A stretch of DNA of 64,000 nt from JANJTB01 sp032027125 (GCA_032027125.1 JAVSMQ010000001.1:2317074-2381073); one strand, 5' to 3'; shown: positions 1 through 8,516, counted from the first letter of the stretch. Notes: generated by a model from the letters alone, not told the origin. Numbers and translations are program-made.

Positions 1-97
1 TAGGCACTAGGAAGAAACTGAAAAGAATGGGTTAAGCTTATTCTATATCAAATACTTGTCAGGATTATTGTAACCATACGCAGGTGGAACTTCCGTT
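1..97 (+). mobile_element. 3' end of an IS1634-like element (copy A, truncated by window edge)
   Basis: These 97 bases match positions 3108-3204 with a single difference (g versus a at about position 61), and the match stops at the same base on the right, after ttccgtt. This marks the right end of an insertion sequence present twice in the window. The first bases encode the same C-terminal residues (TRKKLKRMG, stop) as the copy at 3107-3141. The rest of copy A lies left of the window. Directly after it, transposase code from a second, related copy resumes in mid-gene, so this copy probably inserted into, or recombined with, another of its own kind. Confidence 0.7.
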
Positions 98-697
98 TTA
101 AAGCACAGCAATATCTACAGCGGCAATATGTCAGACCCTGTAACATTGATAGATATAATCGGTAAAATGAGCAATCCCGGCATATCAAATGACAAGCAGC
201 CTTTGATAGTAATAGATGCCGGTATAGCCACGGAAGACAACCTCGAAATGCTGAGAGGCAAGGGCTATTTATACGTATGTGTATCCCGTAGCAAGCCGCA
301 CAAAGATTATACAACAGACACCGCAAATGCAATAATTATAAAAGACAAAAGAGACAATGAAATCAAATTGAAATATATGGATACTCAGGACAGTAAAGAC
401 AGATGGGTTTATGTAAAAAGCAATAACAAGACAAAAAAGGAAGATTCAATGTTATGCAGGTCAATGGATAATTTTGAGTTGGAGATGTCAAGTGTCAGAA
501 GCGGCATCAGCAAGAAAGGCGGAACCAAGAAAGCAGAGAAGGTCTGGGAGCGTATAGGTAGAATAAAGGAGCGGAATAAAAGTGTTCATAAATATTATGA
601 TATAAAAGTAGAAGCCAAAGACGGAATAGCTTTAGAAGTAGAATATACAAAAAAAGAGCTTGAAGCAGAAACCAAGCAGAACGGAGAATACTATTTA
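98..697 (+). pseudogene. IS1634-family transposase, middle part (interrupted)
   Basis: The frame is open from the junction at about 98 and reads KHSNIYSGNMSDPVTLIDII, then IDAGIATEDNLEMLRGKGYLYVCVSRS. This pattern is typical of the DDE domain of IS1634/IS4-group transposases, with the acidic catalytic site in VIDAGIA. The N-terminal part is missing, replaced by the end of another copy. At 697 the gene is cut by an ISNCY-like element. Removing 698-2570 restores a continuous reading NGEYYL|RTNYTLASEEEIW, which proves the interruption. An apparent ORF start at 128 and stop at 763 are artefacts of the insertion. Not functional. Confidence 0.85.
692..697. repeat. Target site duplication TATTTA, left copy
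   Basis: TATTTA immediately precedes the left inverted repeat of the ISNCY-like element and is repeated at 2565-2570, directly after the right inverted repeat. One copy belonged to the interrupted IS1634-like transposase gene, where it encodes Tyr-Leu. Confidence 0.85.
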
Positions 698-714
698 GTG
701 TCTGACCGAAAAGT
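698..714 (+). repeat. Left terminal inverted repeat of ISNCY-like element
   Basis: GTGTCTGACCGAAAAGT matches the reverse complement of 2548-2564 at 16 of 17 positions. Confidence 0.85.
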
Positions 715-882
715 CAGAACTATCAAATACACGAAAGAGTTAGTTAAATATGCACATAATTAAGATTCCGAAAAAGTTTTCAACATGGGTATGTTTTGTT
801 ACATAAATACCTTGAAATGTCGCTTAAAATGGTTATTTTTGCATTATAATTTTGTTACTGAAAAAATCTTCGATAAAAAATT

Positions 883-2355
883 ATGAGAGAAATAATCAAA
901 ATACAACCGCATCTCGGCACAATTGATATAGATTCAATTAAGCCTGATTCAAAATCCCGAGATGAAATAGACAAAATTTCTTATGGGTTAATTCATATAT
1001 ATTCAACCCCTGAACTCAGGCAAAAAGTATTTTCAATATTAAATCGGGTGATACCATCCAAGATTTCCAAAAAGACCGGCAGACCGGGAATGGATATTTG
1101 GCAGATATTTGTACTTGCTGTATTTCGTAATGCCTGCAATATTGATTATGATAAACTTCATAATTTAGCCAACAACCATAAATTATTACGTCAATTACTT
1201 GGTCACAGTGGAGCAGAAATTTGGTCATCCTTACCGTATTATCATATTCAAACAATTAAAGATAATGTAGCACTTTTAAGTGATGAAATAATCAATGAAA
1301 TCAATGATATAGTTGTTGGCGCCGGTCATAAATTATTAACCAATAAAAAAAAAGAAGAGTTAATTTGTAGTGTAGATTCATTTGTATTATTGACAGATAT
1401 ACATTATCCGACAGATATAAACCTGCTTTATGACAGCACCCGTAAATCAGTAGAAATAACAGCAACAATTTGTAATAATTATAAGATAACAGATTTACGC
1501 CAGAGCAGTCATAATCTAAGAAAAGTCAAAAAATATTTATATAAAGTTCAAAAATCAAAACGCAGTAATCAGGAATCATTGATAGTTGAACATCACCAAA
1601 AATACATTGACACGGTCATATCTTTGTTGTCTCAAACGAAGGCGGCATTGCAAAAATTACAAACATTAACCAATTTAGATACGTTGGATTATATACTGAT
1701 TCGAGAGATAGACCAATATCTTACTTATGCAGAAAAACAAATAGATTTAATACAGCGCCGTGTTTTCAAGGGCGAAAAAATACCGAACTCCGAGAAGGTA
1801 TTTTCAATATTTGAGCCTCACACACGCTGGATAAGTAAAGGTAAAGCGGGAGTACCGGTAGAATTTGGAGTGCCAGTAACAATTATTAAAGATCAGTTTG
1901 GTTACATATTATCTCATATTGTAATGGAAACAACCAGTGATGTTGATGTAGCGGTTGATATAGCCCGAAAGGCAAAAGAAATATATCCAAATATTCATTC
2001 AATCAGTTATGACAAAGGATTTTGGTCTCCATCAAATTACGAGTTAGTAAGCCAAATAATTGAAAAAGTGATAATGCCTAAAAAGGGTAAGGCAAGTAAG
2101 ATACAGCAGGAAGAATATAATCATCCGGAATACAAAAAATTACGTTCAAAGCATTCATCGGTAGAATCATCAATTAACCGTCTTGAATATAATGGTCTTG
2201 ATAAATGCTTAGACCACGGAATATATGGATTTAAACGGTATACTGCTCTTGGTATTTTATCAAACAACATTCATAATCTCGGTTCTCAGATTTTGAAAAA
2301 AGAAGAGAAAAAACGACAGCGGAAAAAAACAGTTAAGCTAAACCAAGTAGCCTGA
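883..2355 (+). CDS. ISNCY-family transposase
   Basis: A 490-residue DDE transposase that would excise and insert the surrounding element. The N-terminal third has the RPGMDIWQIFVLAVFRNACN / NNHKLLRQLLGH pattern known from ISNCY-family transposases (family knowledge, not searched). Likely catalytic regions are VDSFVLLTDIHYPTD (about residues 165-180), SYDKGFWSPSNYE (about 383-395) and the C-terminal SSVESSINRLEYNGL..CLDHG block (about 425-445), with the expected D, D and E. The C-terminus is Lys/Arg-rich. The gene is intact and is the only gene of the 1,867-bp element. ATG at 883 follows an AT-rich leader with no clear ribosome binding site. Confidence 0.85.
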   Translation: MREIIKIQPHLGTIDIDSIKPDSKSRDEIDKISYGLIHIYSTPELRQKVFSILNRVIPSKISKKTGRPGMDIWQIFVLAVFRNACNIDYDKLHNLANNHKLLRQLLGHSGAEIWSSLPYYHIQTIKDNVALLSDEIINEINDIVVGAGHKLLTNKKKEELICSVDSFVLLTDIHYPTDINLLYDSTRKSVEITATICNNYKITDLRQSSHNLRKVKKYLYKVQKSKRSNQESLIVEHHQKYIDTVISLLSQTKAALQKLQTLTNLDTLDYILIREIDQYLTYAEKQIDLIQRRVFKGEKIPNSEKVFSIFEPHTRWISKGKAGVPVEFGVPVTIIKDQFGYILSHIVMETTSDVDVAVDIARKAKEIYPNIHSISYDKGFWSPSNYELVSQIIEKVIMPKKGKASKIQQEEYNHPEYKKLRSKHSSVESSINRLEYNGLDKCLDHGIYGFKRYTALGILSNNIHNLGSQILKKEEKKRQRKKTVKLNQVA

Positions 2356-2547
2356 AATAGGCAAAATCAAGAAGTTCAAAGTATAGCTATGCCTTGTTTG
2401 CTCTTAAGTCATTTATTTTCAGTCAAATAATGAACTTTTCCCTCCTAAAACATTAAATTTTTCACCCAAAATCAAAATTACCTTAAAAATTAAATGTTGC
2501 AAAATTAAAAATTAAATGGTCTATACGAAATAATTATAAAAATGGGT

Positions 2548-2564
2548 ACTTTTCTGTCAGACAC
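2548..2564 (-). repeat. Right terminal inverted repeat of ISNCY-like element
   Basis: Reverse complement of the left repeat at 698-714 with one mismatch. It is followed directly by the second copy of TATTTA at 2565-2570. Confidence 0.85.
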
Positions 2565-2570
2565 TATTTA
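2565..2570. repeat. Target site duplication TATTTA, right copy
   Basis: Identical to 692-697. After this base the interrupted IS1634-like transposase resumes in the correct frame with RTNYTLASEEEIW. Confidence 0.85.
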
Positions 2571-2980
2571 CGAACAAATTATACATTGGCAAGTGAAGAA
2601 GAAATATGGGGAATATATAACACGATACGTGAAGTGGAATCAACTTTCAGATGTTTAAAAACAGACTTACGATTACGTCCGGTTCACCATCAGGAAGACC
2701 GTTACTGCGAAGCGCATTTGCATCTTGGCTTGTTAGCTTATCAGATAGTAGCCCCAATCCGTTATATGTTAAAAAAAGCGGAATAAACTATAGCTGGAGA
2801 AATATAGTAAGAATTATGAACACACAAAAAGCGGTATCTGTGTCAATAAAAAACAAGGACAAAAATGAAGTTATAATGAGAACATGCTCAAGACCAACTC
2901 AGGAAGTACTGGAAATTTACAGGGCTCTGAAAATCAGTTCAATGCCATTCAAATCAAAAAAATTTGTAGTACACCATTAA
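2571..2980 (+). pseudogene. IS1634-family transposase, C-terminal part with frame change
   Basis: This continues the transposase broken at 697. The reading RTNYTLASEEEIWGIYN, then REVESTFRCLKTDLRLRPVHH, then AHLHLGLLAYQIV is typical of the C-terminal DDE part of IS1634 transposases, including the E of REVESTFR. At 2771-2777 a run of seven A in the phase A_AAA_AAA precedes an in-frame stop at 2784. Moving back one base continues as SGINYSWRNIVRIMNTQKAV and ends at 2980 with KKFVVHH. This is either a mutation in the A-run or a slippery site for -1 frameshifting. The gene is dead anyway, because it lacks its N-terminus and is split. Confidence 0.8.
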
Positions 2981-3204
2981 AAAAAATCACCACTGATTTT
3001 ACAGGGGTTTACGATAGAAAAGCTGCAAGTTGGGTTAAGATGAAAGAATTACTTAGTGCGGCTAAAATAAAAATGCCGAATATTTTTCCGAAGGTGAATG
3101 TAAATGTAGGCACTAGGAAGAAACTGAAAAGAATGGGTTAAGCTTATTCTATATCAAATACTTGTCAAGATTATTGTAACCATACGCAGGTGGAACTTCC
3201 GTTG
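2981..3204 (+). mobile_element. Right end of IS1634-like element (copy B)
   Basis: Tail of the interrupted element. A short open stretch in a third frame ends at 3141 with GTRKKLKRMG. The last 97 bases (3108-3204) match the window's first 97 bases with one difference, and the match breaks after ttccgtt, which places the IS boundary at about 3204. Whether the open stretch is part of the transposase or non-coding cannot be told from one degraded copy. Confidence 0.65.
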
Positions 3205-3373
3205 TAAAATTCGTGAATAGTATTTAAATAGTACTGATGCGGTGTAAAGTATTCTGTCCGGTGTGTTTTTTTTTCAATTAAGCATGGAATTCAAAATCAC
3301 AAATTTCCTGATTGTAAGTTTTTATTTTTAAGAACAATCTATACAGAATTATTAAAGAATCATGTTTTTTAAA

Positions 3374-3790
3374 TCAATTAGAAATCTTGATTCTAATCAG
3401 TTCTTCCAAATCATTTAATATTGAATTATCCTTAACCTCAATTCTAATTCCCCGTCCTTCTGCATAAGCTTTAGCATTGCTGAGTTCAAGCTTTATAGTA
3501 TCAGATATACTGCTGCTCATTATTTTATCAAAAGCTTTCTGACCGAATGATAATGCAATTTTAAAATATTTATCCCGCGGAAGCAAATATATTAATGCTC
3601 TTTTTTTATCATTAACACGAAAGTTCCAGCCGTATTTTTCACTTGAAAAATACCAGTCTTCAGTTGCTAGTGGATATTGTTTTTTTGTAAAATCTGCCAA
3701 ATACTGCCAAATTTCGTAAGTATCACCCAATGCTGCTTCTAAGTCATTAACAGTTGGTTTCGCATTTTTGTCGGTAAAAATACTTTTCAT
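3374..3790 (-). CDS. DUF3788 family protein
   Basis: A 138-residue cytoplasmic protein with no signal peptide or membrane segment. It shows the pattern KYGWNFRVNDKKRALIYLLP, then ALSFGQKAFDKIM and AYAEGRGIRIEVKD near the C-terminus. I recognise this as the DUF3788 family, whose biochemical role is not established. Length fits the family (about 135-145). It lies just downstream of a secreted-protein gene on the same strand (about 20 bp gap after the ATG at 3790) and may be co-transcribed with it. The IS nest ends about 170 bp beyond its 3' end. Confidence 0.8.
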   Translation of the reverse strand: MKSIFTDKNAKPTVNDLEAALGDTYEIWQYLADFTKKQYPLATEDWYFSSEKYGWNFRVNDKKRALIYLLPRDKYFKIALSFGQKAFDKIMSSSISDTIKLELSNAKAYAEGRGIRIEVKDNSILNDLEELIRIKISN

Positions 3791-3810
3791 GATTTAAATC
3801 CTAATATTTG

Positions 3811-4392
3811 TTATAATATTCCAAAATCTAATTTTCCATTACAATCAGCAGTTATTACTTTTGCAGCTTTTTGTCCAAATGTATTAATTATATCTTCTTT
3901 AATTATTTCCCATCTGTCATTAATGCTAGCACAACTAATGCGGCAGGCAATAATTTCCTTATCGGTTTTTATATAAATGACAGGTGTAGTTTTAACAGAT
4001 TTACCGGTCTCACCCCAAACAATATTTTGGCAGTCAGTGCCGAAGCATTTCATCAATTCATCAAATGCTTTTTGAGCAGCAGCAGCATTCTTAAATTGGA
4101 AAAAACCGAAATATACTCTCTGATAGACATTCTGTTTTGCTTGATTTAAGAAAGTTTTTTTTGATTCCATAGTAGCAATCATCTCCCACGCTGCAAATGC
4201 CTTATCTTCTAAAACAGGGTCATTCTGCTCACTTGTAAACCTATCTTCCGAACCAACGAAATCGGTTGTATATTTTGTCAGAAAACCATTAATTTTTTTT
4301 TCAAAATCAGTCATTTTTTCCTGACTTTGAAAACTACATAATAATATTATTAAAACAAGCAAAACCATTAATCCGGTCTTCATTTTTAACAT
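3811..4392 (-). CDS. Secreted protein of unknown function
   Basis: An ATG at 4392 is preferred over one at 4431 because it has GGGAG about 8 bases upstream; the upstream one has none. The resulting 193-residue protein starts with a signal peptide (MLKMKTGLMVLLVLIILLCS), possibly a lipoprotein leader with the Cys in LLCS. The mature part has two Cys pairs (KCFGTDCQN; CRISCAS, then ITADC) and an aromatic YQRVYFGFFQFKNAAAA stretch. I recognise no domain. It is followed by the DUF3788 gene. Exported, periplasmic or surface location is inferred from the leader only. Confidence 0.65.
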   Translation of the reverse strand: MLKMKTGLMVLLVLIILLCSFQSQEKMTDFEKKINGFLTKYTTDFVGSEDRFTSEQNDPVLEDKAFAAWEMIATMESKKTFLNQAKQNVYQRVYFGFFQFKNAAAAQKAFDELMKCFGTDCQNIVWGETGKSVKTTPVIYIKTDKEIIACRISCASINDRWEIIKEDIINTFGQKAAKVITADCNGKLDFGIL

Positions 4393-4566
4393 TCTTTTAC
4401 TCCCGATTATACATATTTGAAATAATTTCATTTGTCGTTTTAACAGGTAATTTATTTGTTGGAGAATATAATCTTGAATTGAAATTCAACATCAATTTTC
4501 ATAAACTTAAAAAAGCCTCGTGAACTGATAAACCATAAGGTTCTTTTAATTTGTTTAGTTCGATAT

Positions 4567-4610
4567 AAAAAAATAAAAGGAGCTCCCGCCTAAGCCAAGA
4601 AGCCCCTTTA
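4567..4610 (-). terminator. Rho-independent terminator of the sigma/anti-sigma operon
   Basis: On the minus strand AAAGGGGCT ... AGCTCCTTTT can pair over nine positions (one G-U), with a 16-base loop, followed by a T-rich tract (tatttttttatatcg). It begins about 20 bases after the stop of the anti-sigma gene. Confidence 0.7.
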
Positions 4611-4629
4611 TCTCGGTGTTGTATATCAA

Positions 4630-5853
4630 TCAAAAGCCATAATTTAGTCCAATGAATACTCCCTCTGAAAGAGAAGTAAAAGGTTGGCTATTTACAGAGT
4701 ACCATAAATTGGCTGCTTCGTAACCGGCAATTATGCCTACACCTGTTGAAAATAGTTTATATTCTACACCGCCGGAAATTCGACCCATACCCTTTCCAAG
4801 ACTGCCAAATCCCAAAGATGCCTGAACAAACGGATATAAATTAATTGATTCTAAAATATCAGCTTCATATCTTACACCAAAAGCTATCCAATTAGCAGAT
4901 TCAATACTATTTACAAGTATTGTTTCTTCAATTGTGTCGTCAATTGTTTTGCTTATCAAGTGATTAAATGACTGCTGACCGATTTCGATAGTACCCTTAA
5001 AATTGCCTAAAAGAGTTATCGTACTTCCTGCAGAATAATTTTCTCCAAAGAAAACTGACCCGAGCTCAGAATTGAAATTGCTTAAACTTTTCACAAATAT
5101 TGTAATACCGCGTGGATTACCTGAATTATTGAAATCTGCAAACTGAACGGGCATCATGGATTCCGAATTAGAATTTCTGATATCAGCCATATTGAACTGA
5201 TTGAAAGATTGATTCATTTCCGGAATAGAACTCAAAACTGATATTTGTCTTGAATTATTATCAGCAGTATAATCGGCAATTATTTGATTCTCAACCGGTT
5301 CAGTAGTTTTCGATTCGGTATAAGCAATTGTAACCGGTGCTTTTCTGGTATGAATAGCAGGGCTTTTAGTATTTGTGTTAATCCCGTCAGTCGTTTCGGC
5401 AAGATTTCCGGCAGTTTCATTCCGGGATGTTATTAATTCTTTAGAATCGGATTTTACAGCAGATGCTGAACCTGCATTTTTATCATCCACACCGGAATTT
5501 AAAATATTATAAGCTCCATAACCGCATGCTAACAATATTAGAAATGGTACTGTTGCTTTTCTAAGGAACAATAATGCCAGCGGACTTTTGCGAATGATAC
5601 CGTGAGTGGCAGCCGGCGGCGGTGTATATCCAAGATTCATAAAAATAGATTTAACTGCATCTGCGGGGGGCGTAAATGCTTCATAATCCATTTTCACAGC
5701 TTCTCTGACCGCCAAATGATGTTTAAGCTCCTCCTGCAATTCTGCAGAACTTCCCAAAGCATCATAAAGCGAGGCTTCACTTGCCTGGTCAAGCTCATTA
5801 TCCATAAGCTGGGTCAGGAGTTCCGAGGGCGATTCATTTGTAAATTCTTTCAT
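4630..5853 (-). CDS. Anti-sigma factor-like membrane protein with beta-rich C-terminus
   Basis: A 407-residue protein encoded directly after the ECF sigma gene (30-bp gap), which is the usual place for its inhibitor. Residues 1-75 (SELLTQLMDNELDQASEASLYDAL-like start) resemble the acidic helical N-terminus of anti-sigma factors, but without the zinc-binding HxxxCxxC. A membrane helix lies at about 97-117 (VPFLILLACGYGAYNI). Residues 120-270 are Ser/Thr/Asn-rich. Residues 280-407 show alternating glycine and aromatic beta strands (VGIIAGYEAANLWYS) and end in YGF, like an outer-membrane barrel. The tail may sense the envelope; this is inference. Confidence 0.65.
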   Translation of the reverse strand: MKEFTNESPSELLTQLMDNELDQASEASLYDALGSSAELQEELKHHLAVREAVKMDYEAFTPPADAVKSIFMNLGYTPPPAATHGIIRKSPLALLFLRKATVPFLILLACGYGAYNILNSGVDDKNAGSASAVKSDSKELITSRNETAGNLAETTDGINTNTKSPAIHTRKAPVTIAYTESKTTEPVENQIIADYTADNNSRQISVLSSIPEMNQSFNQFNMADIRNSNSESMMPVQFADFNNSGNPRGITIFVKSLSNFNSELGSVFFGENYSAGSTITLLGNFKGTIEIGQQSFNHLISKTIDDTIEETILVNSIESANWIAFGVRYEADILESINLYPFVQASLGFGSLGKGMGRISGGVEYKLFSTGVGIIAGYEAANLWYSVNSQPFTSLSEGVFIGLNYGF

Positions 5854-5883
5854 AACAATTCTATCTGTATTTAGTTTCGTGTC

Positions 5884-6453
5884 TTAATTCATTTCCTGCA
5901 GATACGGAGCAAGAATTTCTTTAATCTTTTGCTTGGCGCGGTGTATTCTGACCTTGACACTGGCAAGTGACTGACCGGTAATATCCGCTATTTCATTGTA
6001 CGTAAGACCGTCGTATTCTCTAAGAATGAACGGCTCTTTGTAATCATCGGGAAGAATTTCGAGAGCATCTTTGATCAAGTCTAACAACTCCGATTTTTCA
6101 GAACCGGTTTCGCTGTCGAAATCAGGCATCATATAATCTTCATAAGTGACTGCCTGTTTTTCCCGTTTTTTGAAGTTCACACATAGATTTCTCGCTATTT
6201 TCAGCAAAAACGCGGGTACGTTTGTCATTTCCCTGTCTCTGCTTGCACTTTGATGGAACCTTAAAAAAGTATCCTGGAAAATATCCTGTGCTTCTTCCCT
6301 GTTGCCAATGAACCTTCTGCAATAAGCATAAATCCTGGGTGAATGTCTTGAAAACAGTTCCGAGAAAGCTCTCTCTGCCGTATGCTTATCATCGCATAGC
6401 ATATAGAAGAGTTCAGCGTCACTATATTCATCAAAATGTCGTCCCATTTTCAA
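5884..6453 (-). CDS. ECF-type RNA polymerase sigma factor (sigma-70 family)
   Basis: 189 residues, normal for extracytoplasmic-function sigma factors. Region 2 is visible at about residues 25-95 (YCRRFIGNREEAQDIFQDTF, then KIARNLCVNFKKR). Region 4 is a helix-turn-helix at about 130-180 (LPDDYKEPFILREYDGLTY, NEIADITGQSLASVKVRIHRAK). It would direct core polymerase to promoters of an envelope response regulon. First gene of a two-gene operon with the anti-sigma factor downstream. Translation starts at 6453 or two codons later at 6447. Confidence 0.93.
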   Translation of the reverse strand: MKMGRHFDEYSDAELFYMLCDDKHTAERAFSELFSRHSPRIYAYCRRFIGNREEAQDIFQDTFLRFHQSASRDREMTNVPAFLLKIARNLCVNFKKREKQAVTYEDYMMPDFDSETGSEKSELLDLIKDALEILPDDYKEPFILREYDGLTYNEIADITGQSLASVKVRIHRAKQKIKEILAPYLQEMN

Positions 6454-6512
6454 TTAACCATTTCACTCATAAGTAATAACACAATATAATAAAATTTGTT
6501 ACAAAACTTTTT

Positions 6513-7259
6513 TTAGGTGGTTTTCCACATATCATCAAGCAGTTCTTCAAAGCTGTAAAATCCTTTTTTACCGTTTATGAGTTTGGCAGCAGTAAGTGCT
6601 CCTGAGGCAAATGCTGTGCGGCTGCGTGCTCTATGTGTAAGCTCGATTGTATCTGCTGCAGAGTCTAAATAAACCGTATGTGTTCCGGGTTCTTCACCGC
6701 CGCGTGATGAACTTATATGAAGTTGCTCGGGCATAATTTCACCATAAGATGTATCAGCTAAAATTTCAGTCTTTGTCGGTTGGTTTGCCATGATTATTGC
6801 AGCAAGTGTAAGTGCCGAACCCGAGGGGCTGTCTTTTTTGCGTTTGTGATGAATTTCGTGCATAAAAACATCATAGCCGTCTGCAACTGTAATAAGTTGT
6901 GAGGCATAATGAACTATTTTGAAAAACACCTGCATGCCTACTGAAAAATTTGAACCCCAAACAATACCTGTATTATTTTGTTCTGCAACTGCCTTTACAA
7001 GGTCTGAATTTTTGTACCAGCCGGTAGTTCCGATTACAAGGTTCTTTCCGCAAGCCGAAACGATTTTAGCATTATCAATTACAGCCGGAGGTATCGAGAA
7101 GTCAATAGCAACATCAAAATTGAATTCCTTTTGCGGTGTAAGCAGGCGGTTCTCATCAAAAATATCGGTGACTTCAATGTTTTGTGATTTGGCAATTTTG
7201 TGAATTTCTTTTCCCATTTTGCCGTAACCTATGAGAGCTATTTTGAAATTATTCTGCAT
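6513..7259 (-). CDS. dapB: 4-hydroxy-tetrahydrodipicolinate reductase
   Basis: 248 residues. It reduces 4-hydroxy-tetrahydrodipicolinate to tetrahydrodipicolinate with NAD(P)H in the diaminopimelate/lysine pathway, in the cytoplasm. The Rossmann motif IGYGKMGKEI is at residues 10-19. The family signature HEIHHKRKKDSPSGSAL at about 133-149 holds the catalytic His pair and Lys, and GTTGWY is the substrate-side loop. A strong ribosome binding site (AGGAGGCAG) stands just before ATG 7259. It is a single-gene unit, divergent from the kinase at 7380. No other dap gene is in the window. Confidence 0.95.
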   Translation of the reverse strand: MQNNFKIALIGYGKMGKEIHKIAKSQNIEVTDIFDENRLLTPQKEFNFDVAIDFSIPPAVIDNAKIVSACGKNLVIGTTGWYKNSDLVKAVAEQNNTGIVWGSNFSVGMQVFFKIVHYASQLITVADGYDVFMHEIHHKRKKDSPSGSALTLAAIIMANQPTKTEILADTSYGEIMPEQLHISSSRGGEEPGTHTVYLDSAADTIELTHRARSRTAFASGALTAAKLINGKKGFYSFEELLDDMWKTT

Positions 7260-7379
7260 ATCTGCCTCCTGAACATATTTTTAAATTTGTAAATAAACTA
7301 ATTTTATATTTTGACGTGTTTATGTGTAAATAAATTTAACTTTTAAAATATATTTTATTTAGATACAATTGCACTTAAT

Positions 7380-8516
7380 ATGAAAAAAACAAATTCAACT
7401 CATTTCGCATCACCGGAAAGAACAGAAAAGGAAGAATTGTTAAGACAAAAATCTATTTTTGACAATCTACCTGAATTATCTTTCTTCCTTGCAGCTATTC
7501 CGAATATTTACTTAATTTTAAATAATAACCGGCAGGTAGTATATGCCAATAAGACCGCTCTAGATTCCTTTGGATTTTCCGAAATTGGTCCGCTTCTTGG
7601 GATGAGACCCGGCGAGGCAATACATTGCCAGCATTCTGACGAAATGGAAGCAGGATGCGGCACATCTGAAGCTTGCCGGCATTGCGGAGCGGTTAATGCT
7701 ATTCTTGCCGGATTGAATAATGAAAAGGATATCCGCGAATTCCGAACATCAACTATAGATAACGAATCAACTTTTGATTACAGAGTCTGGACTACCCCGT
7801 ATAAAATTTCCGGTGAAGATTTTGTTTTGTTTGCTCTTGATGATATCAGCCACGAAAAGCGCCGTAAATCTCTGGAAAGGATTTTCTTCCATGATGTATT
7901 GAATACAGCCGGAGGCATTAAGGGAATATCATCTTTGATTCATGAATTTCCGGAAGAAGTTAATGACTTTAAAGATATTTTGTTTGATTCGAGCAATCAG
8001 CTCATAAACGAAATTCTGACTCAGCGGGACCTCGCAAATGCAGAGAATAATGAACTTTCGGTAGTTGTAACTAAGCTCAATTCCAAAAGTATTGTGAAAT
8101 TTTTATTTAACATCTTTTCAAAACAGGAACAGTACAAAGACATCAATATATTTATCAACCCTGATATCACAAATATTGATTTTGAGTCTGACGAGACATT
8201 GATTTTAAGAGTTTTGAGCAATATTGTCAAGAATGCACTGGAAGCCTCGACTGAAGGACAGACTGTGACAATTAACTGCACCCAAAATGCTGATAAAGTA
8301 ATATTTTCTATACACAATCAAAGATATATAGAGGAAGAAGTCCGCCTTCAGATTTTTCAAAGGTCATTCACAACTAAGGGTGAAGGTCGCGGTCTCGGTA
8401 CATACAGCATGAAACTGCTTTCAGAAAGGTATCTGGGCGGCAAGGTAAATTTTACATCTGATGAAATGGCAGGTACTACCTTTTTTGCAGAATATCCGCT
8501 TATATTTAGTGCATGA
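7380..8516 (+). CDS. PAS-domain sensor histidine kinase with Cys-rich motif
   Basis: 378 residues, no membrane segment, so a cytoplasmic sensor. A PAS domain spans about residues 35-155 and carries a Cys cluster (C83, C93, C99, C102: IHC ... GCGTSEACRHCGAVNAIL) that could bind metal or respond to redox. The phosphoacceptor helix has H171 in FFHDVLNTAGGIKG, an HD-type H-box unlike the common HExR type. The ATP-binding domain shows an N-box (LSNIVKNALEAS) and a G-box (GEGRGLGTYSMKLL). No response regulator gene is adjacent, so its partner is elsewhere. The ligand is unknown. Confidence 0.87.
   Translation: MKKTNSTHFASPERTEKEELLRQKSIFDNLPELSFFLAAIPNIYLILNNNRQVVYANKTALDSFGFSEIGPLLGMRPGEAIHCQHSDEMEAGCGTSEACRHCGAVNAILAGLNNEKDIREFRTSTIDNESTFDYRVWTTPYKISGEDFVLFALDDISHEKRRKSLERIFFHDVLNTAGGIKGISSLIHEFPEEVNDFKDILFDSSNQLINEILTQRDLANAENNELSVVVTKLNSKSIVKFLFNIFSKQEQYKDINIFINPDITNIDFESDETLILRVLSNIVKNALEASTEGQTVTINCTQNADKVIFSIHNQRYIEEEVRLQIFQRSFTTKGEGRGLGTYSMKLLSERYLGGKVNFTSDEMAGTTFFAEYPLIFSA

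Larger units (their letters stand above)
698..2564 (+). mobile_element. Complete ISNCY-like insertion sequence, 1,867 bp
   Basis: The element is bounded by 17-bp imperfect inverted repeats (GTGTCTGACCGAAAAGT at 698-714 and the complement of GTGTCTGACAGAAAAGT at 2548-2564, one mismatch). It is flanked by a 6-bp target duplication TATTTA. It carries one transposase gene (883-2355) covering most of its length, with about 200 bp of non-coding DNA on the right. It sits inside an IS1634-like transposase gene. Intact ends, intact gene and a perfect target duplication suggest a fairly recent insertion. The family assignment rests on the transposase sequence pattern and was not searched. Confidence 0.85.

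Noticed and set aside
48..332. 94-codon minus-strand ORF over the IS junction
   Set aside because: It lies antisense to IS1634-like transposase code, spans the copy A/copy B junction and has Cys/Leu-rich composition typical of shadow frames.
2884..3141. 85-codon ORF at the IS tail as a separate gene
   Set aside because: It overlaps the transposase in another frame and its end is repeated in copy A; more likely part of the degenerate IS tail.
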